Assembly (NCBI GenBank): GCA_947283485.1
Contig: CAMYOU010000002.1
Span: forward strand, 107,354 to 171,353
Length of the DNA stretch: 64,000 nucleotides
Direction of reading: 5' to 3'
From: an uncultured Peptostreptococcaceae bacterium
Lineage (GTDB): Bacteria; Bacillota; Clostridia; Tissierellales; Peptoniphilaceae
Shown one piece after another: positions 17,009 to 24,911 of this stretch. Numbering within the stretch: the first letter of the stretch is position 1; every line of letters begins with the position of its first letter. Under the pieces are notes generated by a model that was given only the letters and a program-made list of their open reading frames with translations, was not told where the DNA came from and searched no databases. A program made the position numbers and the translations under genes.

Positions 17009-17828
17009 ACTGCGAGATGATCGTGTGCTCACCTTCCCGCCGATGAAAGTGATGGGGATCTTAAACCTCACCCCCGATTCTTTCTATGCTCGTAGCCGCG
17101 TCCCGTCGCATGAAGAAGCGATCCTTCGCGCGAAGAAAATGATCGAGGACGGCGCGGAGATCTTAGACATCGGCGGCGAATCTTCGCGTCCCGGCTCCGA
17201 TCCCGTTTCGCCCGACGAGGAAATCCGAAGGATCGTGCCCGTCATCCGCGAACTCAAACGCGCCTTTCCCGAGACGCTCCTCTCCGTCGACACCTATCAC
17301 AGTGCGACCATCGAGGCGGCACTCACGGTCGGCGCCGATATCGCGAACGACATCACCGCGCTCGCCGATCCCGCGTACGCGAAAATCGTAAGTGAAGCGG
17401 GTGCGCCCGTCATTCTCATGCACATGCAGGGCGAACCCAAGACCATGCAGAAAAATCCGCACTACGACGACGTCGTCGAAGACGTGCTCGATTTTCTGAA
17501 AGAACGCACCGATCGCGCCCTTGCCGCCGGCATCGCAAATGATCGCATCCTGATCGATCCGGGCATCGGTTTTGGCAAGACCTATGAACAAAATATGGAA
17601 TTGATCCGCAACATCGATCGTTTCCACGTCTTGGAACTCCCCGTGCTCCTCGCCGTAAGCCGCAAGTCCTTCATCGGCAAGGCACTGAGACTTCCCGATC
17701 CCAAGGATCGCCTCGAAGGAACCATGGCAGTGAGTGCCTGGGCGGCGATAAACGGGATCGAAATGATTCGCGTCCACGATGTCCTCGAGAATACTCGTAT
17801 CGTGCGCATGATGGAGGAAATCCTATGA
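16998..17828 (+). CDS. folP: Dihydropteroate synthase
   Basis: Joins 6-hydroxymethyl-dihydropterin pyrophosphate to p-aminobenzoate; the sulfonamide target. About 276 residues. Motifs: MGILNLTPDSFYARS, DIGGESSRPGSDPVS, HMQGEPKTMQ, DPGIGFGKT and VSRKSFIG. The start at 16998 lies inside the end of folE2; an ATG at 16989 is an alternative. The open frame extends back to 16821, but that stretch is a shadow of folE2. The family usually has PDSF followed by S-D-G; here it is Y-A-R-S, a small deviation in loop 1. Confidence 0.94.
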   Translation: MKLRLRDDRVLTFPPMKVMGILNLTPDSFYARSRVPSHEEAILRAKKMIEDGAEILDIGGESSRPGSDPVSPDEEIRRIVPVIRELKRAFPETLLSVDTYHSATIEAALTVGADIANDITALADPAYAKIVSEAGAPVILMHMQGEPKTMQKNPHYDDVVEDVLDFLKERTDRALAAGIANDRILIDPGIGFGKTYEQNMELIRNIDRFHVLELPVLLAVSRKSFIGKALRLPDPKDRLEGTMAVSAWAAINGIEMIRVHDVLENTRIVRMMEEIL

Positions 17829-19582
17829 GCATTTATATCGCACTCGGCTCCAATCTCGGAGACCGTAAGAAAAATCTCGACCGCGCCATCACCTATCTTG
17901 CATATTACGATGTCGAAGTCGTGAAGAAGAGCACGTACATTGAAACCGAACCCTACGGCGTCACCGATCAGGGCAAATTCTTAAACGCCGTCATCTCCGT
18001 GCGCACGCGTCTCGACCCGCAAAAACTCCTCGGCGTGCTCCTCACCGTCGAACGAGCCATGGGACGCATTCGCCGCGAACACTGGGGTCCGAGGATCATC
18101 GATCTCGATCTCTTGAGTTATGGAGACGAGATCATCCACACGAGACATCTCACGCTCCCGCATCCCGAAATGGCAAAGCGTGCGTTTGTCCTCGAACCGC
18201 TACGCGAAATCGCACCGGACTATATCCACCCCGTGACGGGAAAATCCATTGACGCCATGCTCGAGGAACTTCCCCTCACCGAAGAACTCGATTGGCTCGA
18301 GTCGAACGCGCGTTTTGGCGTCAAATTGGGACTCGAGAACACGAAGAAACTCCTTGAGAGACTCGGGAGTCCCGAGAAAGATCTCAAGATCTTACACGTC
18401 GCGGGCACGAACGGCAAAGGCAGCGTCTCGACCTATCTCGCCGAATGCCTCAAGGCCGAGGGGTATCGCGTCGGACTCTTCCTCTCGCCTTTTGTCGAGA
18501 ACTTCTCCGAGCGCATTCAAGTCTCCAACGAAGACGCGTCGAAGCTTCTCGCCGCGCATCTCAAAGAAGTCCACAAAGTCGTCGACGAACTCGCCAAAGA
18601 AGATGTGCATTGCACGCATTTTGAAATCCTCACGGGACTCGCATTGAAAATCTTCGCCGCCGAAAAAGTCGACTACGTCGTGCTCGAAGTCGGGCTCGGC
18701 GGGCGCTTCGACGCAACCAATGTCATTGAACATCCGCTCGCAAGCATCATCACCCATATCGATCTCGATCACACGGACGTACTCGGCGACACGGTCTCGA
18801 AGATCGCGTTTGAAAAAGCGGGCATCATCAAAGAAGACGTGCCCGTCTATGTCTATCCGTCCGCGAAAGACGCGATGGAAGTATTTGAAGATGTGGCAAA
18901 AGAAAAACACGCGGAACTCACCGCGATCGATCCCGCCGCCGTCAAAGATGTCAAAGTCTCCCTCGACGGCACCACATTGTTGCTTAAAGGCGCGTCCTAC
19001 AAACTCGCAATGCTCGGCAAACATCAGGCGATGAATGCTGCGCTTGTCGTCACCGTGCTCAAGGATCTGCGTAAGCGCAATAGTCTCGACATCACGGACA
19101 CCGCCATCGCGGAAGGACTGCAACGTGCAAAGATCATCGCACGCACGGAAATTCTTGCGACCGAACCGACTGTCCTTCTCGACGGCTCGCACAATCCCGA
19201 CGGCATCCGCGCACTCTGCGATCTCATCGACACAATCCCGCACAAGAATCTCTATCTCGTCCTCGGCATCCTCGCTGACAAGAACCATCTCGAGATGGTA
19301 AAAAATCTCGTGCCGCGTGCCAAGAAGACCGTCACGACGACCGTACCCTCTCCCCGTGCACTGGACGCACGAACCCTCGCGAAAGAAGCCGCCCCCTACG
19401 GAGACGTCGCGCATGAGGATCTCCCCGCCAAAGCGGTCGAGAGAATTCTTTCCTATGCCGACCGTAACGATCTTATCGTCATGACGGGATCTCTCTATCT
19501 CGCAGGAGATTTGAGGCGCGATTTTGAGAGGCTTGCGCGTCGCATGACCGATTCCTCCGCACCCTTTTTCCGCCTCGACTAA
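17825..19582 (+). CDS. FolK-FolC fusion: HPPK and dihydrofolate/folylpolyglutamate synthase
   Basis: 585 residues, two enzymes in one chain. Residues 1-155 are 6-hydroxymethyl-7,8-dihydropterin pyrophosphokinase (YIALGSNLGDRKKN, IETEPYGVTDQ, GPRIIDLDLLSYG). From about residue 160 to the end is the Mur-ligase-like FolC (P-loop AGTNGKGSVS, FLSPFVENFSERIQ, VGLGGRFDATN, DGSHNPDG). The junction (LEELPLTEELDWLESNARFG) shows no stop or frameshift, so this is a genuine fusion. FolP makes the step between the two activities and is encoded just upstream (ATGA overlap). Confidence 0.94.
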   Translation: MSIYIALGSNLGDRKKNLDRAITYLAYYDVEVVKKSTYIETEPYGVTDQGKFLNAVISVRTRLDPQKLLGVLLTVERAMGRIRREHWGPRIIDLDLLSYGDEIIHTRHLTLPHPEMAKRAFVLEPLREIAPDYIHPVTGKSIDAMLEELPLTEELDWLESNARFGVKLGLENTKKLLERLGSPEKDLKILHVAGTNGKGSVSTYLAECLKAEGYRVGLFLSPFVENFSERIQVSNEDASKLLAAHLKEVHKVVDELAKEDVHCTHFEILTGLALKIFAAEKVDYVVLEVGLGGRFDATNVIEHPLASIITHIDLDHTDVLGDTVSKIAFEKAGIIKEDVPVYVYPSAKDAMEVFEDVAKEKHAELTAIDPAAVKDVKVSLDGTTLLLKGASYKLAMLGKHQAMNAALVVTVLKDLRKRNSLDITDTAIAEGLQRAKIIARTEILATEPTVLLDGSHNPDGIRALCDLIDTIPHKNLYLVLGILADKNHLEMVKNLVPRAKKTVTTTVPSPRALDARTLAKEAAPYGDVAHEDLPAKAVERILSYADRNDLIVMTGSLYLAGDLRRDFERLARRMTDSSAPFFRLD

Positions 19583-19590
19583 AAGACTTT

Positions 19591-19628
19591 CCCAATTGCG
19601 TTTAGATTGTCCACAATTGGGGTATGAT
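19591..19628 (+). promoter_or_regulatory. Inverted repeat and -10 box before rubredoxin
   Basis: CCCAATTG (19591-19598) and CAATTGGG (19614-19621) are perfect 8-bp inverted arms 15 bp apart, immediately followed by TATGAT (19623-19628). A weak -35 (TTTAGA, 16-bp spacing) lies between the arms. No T run follows, so an operator over a promoter is more likely than a folK-folC terminator. Confidence 0.5.
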
Positions 19629-19662
19629 TAGAGCGTACCAAATTACAAAGGAGGAAAGTATT

Positions 19663-19821
19663 ATGGCAAAATGGGAATGCACAATGTGCGGGTATATCTA
19701 CGACCCCGAAGTAGGCGATGAAGATAACGGAGTTGCTCCGGGAACTGCGTTTGAAGACATCCCCGAAGATTGGGAATGCCCGATGTGCGGCGCTCCGAAA
19801 TCCGATTTCGAAAGGGTTTAA
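19663..19821 (+). CDS. Rubredoxin
   Basis: 52-residue one-iron electron carrier. Both C-x2-C knuckles are present: [14 protein letters not shown] and [12 protein letters not shown], with the conserved PEDWECP. Start ATG at 19663 behind AAAGGAGG. Probably serves oxygen or peroxide detoxification or another redox chain; no partner gene is adjacent. Confidence 0.97.
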   Translation: MAKWECTMCGYIYDPEVGDEDNGVAPGTAFEDIPEDWECPMCGAPKSDFERV

Positions 19822-19839
19822 TCGAGGCTTTCAGCTAAA

Positions 19840-19873
19840 AAATGACAGACATCTTCGGGTGTCTGTTTTTTTA
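19840..19873 (+). terminator. Terminator after rubredoxin
   Basis: ACAGACA TCTTCGGG TGTCTGT hairpin followed by TTTTTTT, about 25 bp after the stop. Confidence 0.88.
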
Positions 19874-19891
19874 TACTTCTTTGCAGAAATT

Positions 19892-19925
19892 AAAAAAGAC
19901 CTCTCCATGCTTAGAAGGTCTTTTT
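19892..19925 (-). terminator. Terminator after the GST-like gene
   Basis: Minus strand AAAAAGACCTTCT ... AGAGGTCTTTTTT hairpin, 20 bp after the GST stop; T residues on both sides could make it bidirectional. Confidence 0.82.
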
Positions 19926-19944
19926 CGGATACTCGATCGAATGC

Positions 19945-20562
19945 TTATTCTTGATTCTCGGATGCACGAAGAATTTTTTGCACGCTCGCGTCCTTTGCCA
20001 TATGCTCCATGAACGCTCTGAGATTCGGATACGACTCCCAAGATTTGGGCGTATCGGCAAGCCAACGACTCATGATATAGACATAGGCATCCAACACGGT
20101 TTTCTTGTCCTTATAGATATGCTTCTTTCCCTCGAGCATATCGTCCAGCACGCTTGTAAGCGCATCGATGGACTTGTATGCCGCTTTTTGGATGTTCTCA
20201 AGATCATCTTCATCAGTGCTGACAGTAAATTCCTCCGGCACGAAAAGCGGCCAAAAAGCGGGATGGTAGTCTGCAGTCAGAAATTCGGAAATTTCCTCGA
20301 AACGAAATCGCTCTTCGATCCCTTCATCGGGGCCGAGATCCGCCTCGGGGTATTTCTCCGCGACATAGGACAGTAACGGACCCGCCTGTGTTTTGATTTT
20401 GCCATCCCCCGTGTCGAGTGCCGGCACCGCCCCGGACGGATTGATCTTCATGTATTCTTCGGAACCCAATTCCACGTTCTCCACCTCGTACGCTGCACCT
20501 GCCCACTCCAGCGCAATCCATATCGCTACCGCGCAACTTTCCGGTGCATAATATAATTTCAT
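19945..20562 (-). CDS. Glutathione S-transferase-like protein
   Basis: 205 residues with the GST fold: an N-terminal thioredoxin-like domain (MKLYYAPESCAVAIWIAL, NPSGAVPALDTGDG with the cis-Pro) and an all-helical C-terminal domain (TVLDAYVYIMSRW). The Glu-Ser pair that normally binds glutathione is replaced (KTQAGPLLSYVAEKYP), so glutathione use is doubtful. GSTs are uncommon in anaerobic Firmicutes. The ATG overlaps the hsdR stop (ATGA), with AAAGGGG inside hsdR as ribosome binding site, so it is translated as the last gene of the hsd operon. Confidence 0.85.
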   Translation of the reverse strand: MKLYYAPESCAVAIWIALEWAGAAYEVENVELGSEEYMKINPSGAVPALDTGDGKIKTQAGPLLSYVAEKYPEADLGPDEGIEERFRFEEISEFLTADYHPAFWPLFVPEEFTVSTDEDDLENIQKAAYKSIDALTSVLDDMLEGKKHIYKDKKTVLDAYVYIMSRWLADTPKSWESYPNLRAFMEHMAKDASVQKILRASENQE

Positions 20563-23500
20563 AGAAAACCCCTTTCTCTTCGGTTCGCTCTTTTTTGATT
20601 CTCTCTGTGCGAGCCAAGGTGTTCGTGCTGAACTCCCTGCCGGTTTGCACTCTGTCTCAAGCTCTTATAAATCTCGGACATAAAGATTCCCAGTACTTCC
20701 TTTTGTGCATCCGGATGATCCAACAGATAACCGAAGAAGCCTTGATTCTGCCCCAGTCCTTCAATTAACGCATCCTCCACATTGGAGAAATATGAGAATT
20801 TGAAGTCATTTTCCGAGTTATTCTTTGCCGATGTCCTCAGTTCTTCGGACTTCATCATGATATCCCTGATCTGCATAGCGGCTGTTGTTGCTACATCCAC
20901 ATCATACTTGGAACCCGTCTTCGCATTGATCTCAGCGATAATTTCCGAAAGTTTCTCTTTCTTATCTTCCGGAATTTCAATGGGATCGGCGATCGGTAAT
21001 TTCACAATCGGCTTTGATATTTGTTTTTCTCCCTCATGTGTTTTGCCCTTAATTTGTGCAAAATTATCAGCTTTTACTTTGTCCTTGATATCGATACTGA
21101 TGCCCCCGGTACCGGGTGTCAGCAAATTGAGCAGATAGGATATATAAATATAGTATTTGTGCACATCCACATCTTCAAAACATGACACCTGTATCAAATA
21201 CTCATAAAACCTTTTGAAGTTTCTCAGTTTATAAACAAATTCCCTTTGGTCTTCCTCAGAATACCTCTCAAGCTCAATCTTTGCCTTTCTGATTTTCAGT
21301 TTTAATGCCTTGGATTCTTTCGCCGTGATTGTGCCCGTTCGCTTCTTAAAGACAATTTCATTCACTTCATCCACGTAGATCGGGTCTATGATATTGTAAG
21401 CTTCAATGCCTGTAAGAAGGTCTTTGATCTTATTGGCCGTGAGATCGCTGGCCAATAGTGTTGTTGTGTAATAGGGTGCAAAGGCATTTTTCATATCCTC
21501 ATAGTCATTGGTAAAGTCCAAGACGAACACCGTCTTGTCAAACGGCGGACATACTCTGTTGAGCCTGGATAGGGTCTGAACCGCATTGACACCGCGTAAT
21601 TTCTTAATGACATACATGGCCGATAATTTCTTCTGGTCAAAACCCGTCTGGTATTTGTTCGCCACAATCATGACATTATAAGCATCAGAGTCAAAAGCAT
21701 CCGGCACCTTGTCCTCGCTCATCTGATTCATGCCGACCTCGGTGTAGATCTTTTCATCGCCGTCCAAGGTGACTTTCCCCGAAAAAGCAACAAGTGCATG
21801 GATATCGTCGTATCCTTGCTTGGCCACATATTCTTCAAAGGCCTTGGCATACTTCACCGCTGCAGGCCTTGAGGATGTTACGACCATGGCTTTCGCTTGA
21901 CCGCCGAGCTTATCCATGACATTGTTTTTGAAGTGCTCGATGATGATCTGCACCCTTTGGCTGATATTCGTATCATGTAACTCTACAAACCTTGCAATCT
22001 GTCGTTTGGCTTCAGCCGTCTTGAGTTCCGGATCCTCCTCCACTTCCTTGTTGATCCGATACATCGTTTTGTAAGTCGTATAGTTTTGAAGGACATCCAA
22101 GATAAACCCTTCCTCGATCGCCTGTTTCATCGAATAGAGATGGAATGCTTCGTAGTTTCCGTTCTTATTGAGTCTCCCGAACATGCGAAGCGTCGTCGGC
22201 TTGGGCGTCGCCGTGAAAGCAAACATGGAAACATTGGATTGTTTGCCGGACCTCTTGATCTGGTCAATAATGAAGTCGTCCTCGTCTTCAAACTCATTCT
22301 CTTCGGACCCCAACGACTGTGTCACCGCCTGCATATTCTTGCCCGATGTGGAGGAATGCGCCTCATCGATAATCACCGCAAAACGCTTGTCTTTGAGATT
22401 CTTCAGCTCGTCCACAATATACGGGAACTTTTGGATCGTCGTGGCAACAATCTTGGTATTGCCTTCCAGAGCGACCTTGAGGTCTTGGGAGGAACAACTG
22501 TTGTCCATCACCTTGATCAGCCCGACGGCATGATCCAAGGCCATGACTGCCTTTTGAAGTTGTCTGTCCACGACAACTCTGTCGGTTACGATAATTATCG
22601 TATCATAAATCACCTTGTTATCCGCATCATGAAGAGATACCAATCGATGCGCCAACCACGCAATGGAGTTCGTCTTGCCCGAACCTGCCGAGTGTTGGAT
22701 TAAATAGTTTTGGCTCGTCTTATTGACCTTGATATCCGCAAGCAATTTCCGGATCAAATCCATCTGATGGAATCGAGGAAAAATAACCGTTTCTTTGATC
22801 TTTGTCTTGCCGTCTCTCTCATCCTCTTCTTTTCTTTCGATAAAAATAAATTTGTGAATGAGATCGAGGATGGAATCCTTGGTGAGAACCTCTTCCCACA
22901 TATAAGAAATCGGAAGCCCGTCTCCGTTTTCAGGGTTTCCTCCGCCCGTATAGATGCCTTCGCCCCGCCCCTTGTTGAACGGCAGGAAGAACGTCTTTGC
23001 CCCGTCGAGCTTCGTCGTCATCATCACCACGCTCGTATCCACCGCAAAGCATACAAAACAGCCCGCTTTCCATAGGAAAAGCCGCGACTTCGGATCTCTG
23101 TCTTCCGTATATTGAACCATGGCATCCTCGACCGTTTGACCCTGGAATTCACTCTTGAGTTCAAGCGCGATGATCGCAAGGCCGTTTAGGAAAAGAACGA
23201 GATCCACTCTCTCCTTCTCGTTGGGACAAACCTCCTGCATGACGGAAAAGATATTGCTCTCATATTTTTCCACCAAGTCTTGGTTGTAGTCGGTAGCAGG
23301 TTTGGTGTACATCAGGGTAAGCCTCTGATTCGATATCTCGACTCCGTACCTCAGAACATCGATCAGAGAAGACCCCTTCTTCGTGATCTCGCCGTTGATC
23401 AAATTGACCAAAGTCTCTCTTAAATCCTCTTTGTAGATCGCTTCCAACTCCAACATCGTATCCTCTTGCGTCTGATAGAGAAACGTAAAAAGAAGATCGA

Positions 23501-23624
23501 CATCCATCGCATACGCCCTGCTGAAATCTTTGTTTTTTCTCTCTACAAAGCCGTTTTCCTCGACCAAATGCGCCACAAAATCCCTTTGGTATTCAAACTT
23601 CTCATCATAGATCGGCGTTAACAT
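20559..23624 (-). CDS. hsdR: Type I restriction enzyme subunit R (HsdR)
   Basis: 1021 residues. Translocating endonuclease subunit. The N-terminal nuclease domain has the D-x(n)-E-x-K motif (RVDLVLFLNGLAIIALELKS). The motor has Walker A HSAGSGKTNS, the DEAH box VIIDEAHSSTSG, FTATPKPTT (motif III), FQTGFDQKK-type motif V (YQTGFDQKKLS) and SRLNRVCP (motif VI). The C-terminus is helical and binds the methylase core. The last 30 residues (from about SANRQGVQHEHLG) are basic, polar and unlike the family; the original stop may have been lost at insertion. Start overlaps hsdS by 7 bp, with AAGGAGGTG inside hsdS. Confidence 0.95.
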   Translation of the reverse strand: MLTPIYDEKFEYQRDFVAHLVEENGFVERKNKDFSRAYAMDVDLLFTFLYQTQEDTMLELEAIYKEDLRETLVNLINGEITKKGSSLIDVLRYGVEISNQRLTLMYTKPATDYNQDLVEKYESNIFSVMQEVCPNEKERVDLVLFLNGLAIIALELKSEFQGQTVEDAMVQYTEDRDPKSRLFLWKAGCFVCFAVDTSVVMMTTKLDGAKTFFLPFNKGRGEGIYTGGGNPENGDGLPISYMWEEVLTKDSILDLIHKFIFIERKEEDERDGKTKIKETVIFPRFHQMDLIRKLLADIKVNKTSQNYLIQHSAGSGKTNSIAWLAHRLVSLHDADNKVIYDTIIIVTDRVVVDRQLQKAVMALDHAVGLIKVMDNSCSSQDLKVALEGNTKIVATTIQKFPYIVDELKNLKDKRFAVIIDEAHSSTSGKNMQAVTQSLGSEENEFEDEDDFIIDQIKRSGKQSNVSMFAFTATPKPTTLRMFGRLNKNGNYEAFHLYSMKQAIEEGFILDVLQNYTTYKTMYRINKEVEEDPELKTAEAKRQIARFVELHDTNISQRVQIIIEHFKNNVMDKLGGQAKAMVVTSSRPAAVKYAKAFEEYVAKQGYDDIHALVAFSGKVTLDGDEKIYTEVGMNQMSEDKVPDAFDSDAYNVMIVANKYQTGFDQKKLSAMYVIKKLRGVNAVQTLSRLNRVCPPFDKTVFVLDFTNDYEDMKNAFAPYYTTTLLASDLTANKIKDLLTGIEAYNIIDPIYVDEVNEIVFKKRTGTITAKESKALKLKIRKAKIELERYSEEDQREFVYKLRNFKRFYEYLIQVSCFEDVDVHKYYIYISYLLNLLTPGTGGISIDIKDKVKADNFAQIKGKTHEGEKQISKPIVKLPIADPIEIPEDKKEKLSEIIAEINAKTGSKYDVDVATTAAMQIRDIMMKSEELRTSAKNNSENDFKFSYFSNVEDALIEGLGQNQGFFGYLLDHPDAQKEVLGIFMSEIYKSLRQSANRQGVQHEHLGSHRENQKRANRRERGFL

Positions 23625-24910
23625 TCGTGCACCTCCTTCTTCCCCGTGACATACTCATAGATCAGTGATTTCTTATATTCTTCCAAGCCCTCAAGTTGTT
23701 TTTGTTTAGTTTCGATGGCTTCATCAACTTTTTTTGTGAATTTTGTTAAATAACCACCTATACATTTCTGTTCTTCATAAGGTGGATAAGGAATAATTGT
23801 TTTTCCAAAATCGCTAAACGCAATATTCTTCCCATCCCTAAGAGACATAGTATATGAATTTATTTTCCCAATAAATCCAAGTTCTTTAAATAAAAATTTA
23901 TAGTAGAAATCATCAGCTGGTACTGATTTATAAAATACCTGATAAGCTGGTGAAACCACACCATTATATTCAGAGTATTCAAACCCCCCTTGAAAACTTC
24001 TAAGACTAATACAATAGTCCTCTTTGTAAATCGATTTTAGCAAATTTAAATCAATTGATTGGTTTAGTTTTACCGCTCTCATTCCAGATAGTTCTTCATA
24101 CATGCTTTGTGGAATTACACCATATTCTTGTGTCGGAGACAACTGTTCTAATTTTATTGAATTTCCTTTTTCGTTGCGCTGTTTAAAAATATATTTACCT
24201 TTTTTCACTTCCCAATGTTTCGGAACCTTTCCAATCCATTCAATCCCCGAATCCTTCATTTCTACATTTGGATCCAAACCTTTTGTCACCGCCTCGGTGA
24301 TCACCGATTTTTTGTAGTCTTCTAAGGTTTGGATTTGTTTATTAATTGTGTTTCGGATATTTTCTATTTGTTGAGTTTTTATTCCTATGCGGTTTGCTAT
24401 TATCTTTTGTTCTTTTTGAGGAGGATATGGGATAAATGAATTTCCAAAATCACTAAAAGATATATTTTTCCCATCCCTTAAAGACATGGTATATGAATTC
24501 ATTTTATCTATAAATCCTTTGTCTTTAAATAGGTGCTTATAGTAATGATCAAATGATTCTTTGAGACCATAGAAAACTTGGTAAGCAGGTGATACAACTC
24601 CCGAATAATTAGAATATTCAAAGCCACCTTGAAAACTTCTAAGACTTATACAGAAATCACCTATTTTTATTGTTTTTAATTTTGCAAAATCTGTTTCTTG
24701 ATTTAATTTTACTGCACTCATACCAGATAGTTCTTCATATAACTCTTGCGGAACTACTCCATATTTTTGTGATGGTGATAGCAAGGTTAAGCTATCAGGG
24801 TTGCCTTTTGTGCTACGTTGTTGGAACAAATACTTCGCTTTTACAATTTCCCAATCCTCCGGTATTTCACCGATCCACTCGATGCCGGAGTCTTTCATTT
24901 TCCTAGCCAT
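23618..24910 (-). CDS. hsdS: Type I restriction specificity subunit (HsdS) with duplicated halves
   Basis: 430 residues from the ATG at 24910 (GAGGAGG 5 bp upstream, inside the hsdM end). It determines the DNA target of the complex. It is an end-to-end duplication: each half begins MKDSGIEWIG, then has a target-recognition domain containing YEELSGM-AVKLNQ and CISLRSFQGGFEYS, then GVVSPAYQVFY, SYTMSLRDGKNI-FSDFG and IPYPP, and ends in a coiled-coil spacer (IQTLEDYKKSVITEAVTKG; LEGLEEYKKSLIYEYVTGK). The two recognition domains are so alike that both probably read the same half-site, predicting a palindromic split target. The gene is visibly richer in A/T than its surroundings. Confidence 0.95.
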   Translation of the reverse strand: MARKMKDSGIEWIGEIPEDWEIVKAKYLFQQRSTKGNPDSLTLLSPSQKYGVVPQELYEELSGMSAVKLNQETDFAKLKTIKIGDFCISLRSFQGGFEYSNYSGVVSPAYQVFYGLKESFDHYYKHLFKDKGFIDKMNSYTMSLRDGKNISFSDFGNSFIPYPPQKEQKIIANRIGIKTQQIENIRNTINKQIQTLEDYKKSVITEAVTKGLDPNVEMKDSGIEWIGKVPKHWEVKKGKYIFKQRNEKGNSIKLEQLSPTQEYGVIPQSMYEELSGMRAVKLNQSIDLNLLKSIYKEDYCISLRSFQGGFEYSEYNGVVSPAYQVFYKSVPADDFYYKFLFKELGFIGKINSYTMSLRDGKNIAFSDFGKTIIPYPPYEEQKCIGGYLTKFTKKVDEAIETKQKQLEGLEEYKKSLIYEYVTGKKEVHEC

Positions 24911-24911
24911 C

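Noticed and set aside
18392..19414. Minus-strand open frame of 340 codons within folK-folC
   Set aside because: Antisense shadow of FolC; the plus-strand protein has all family motifs.
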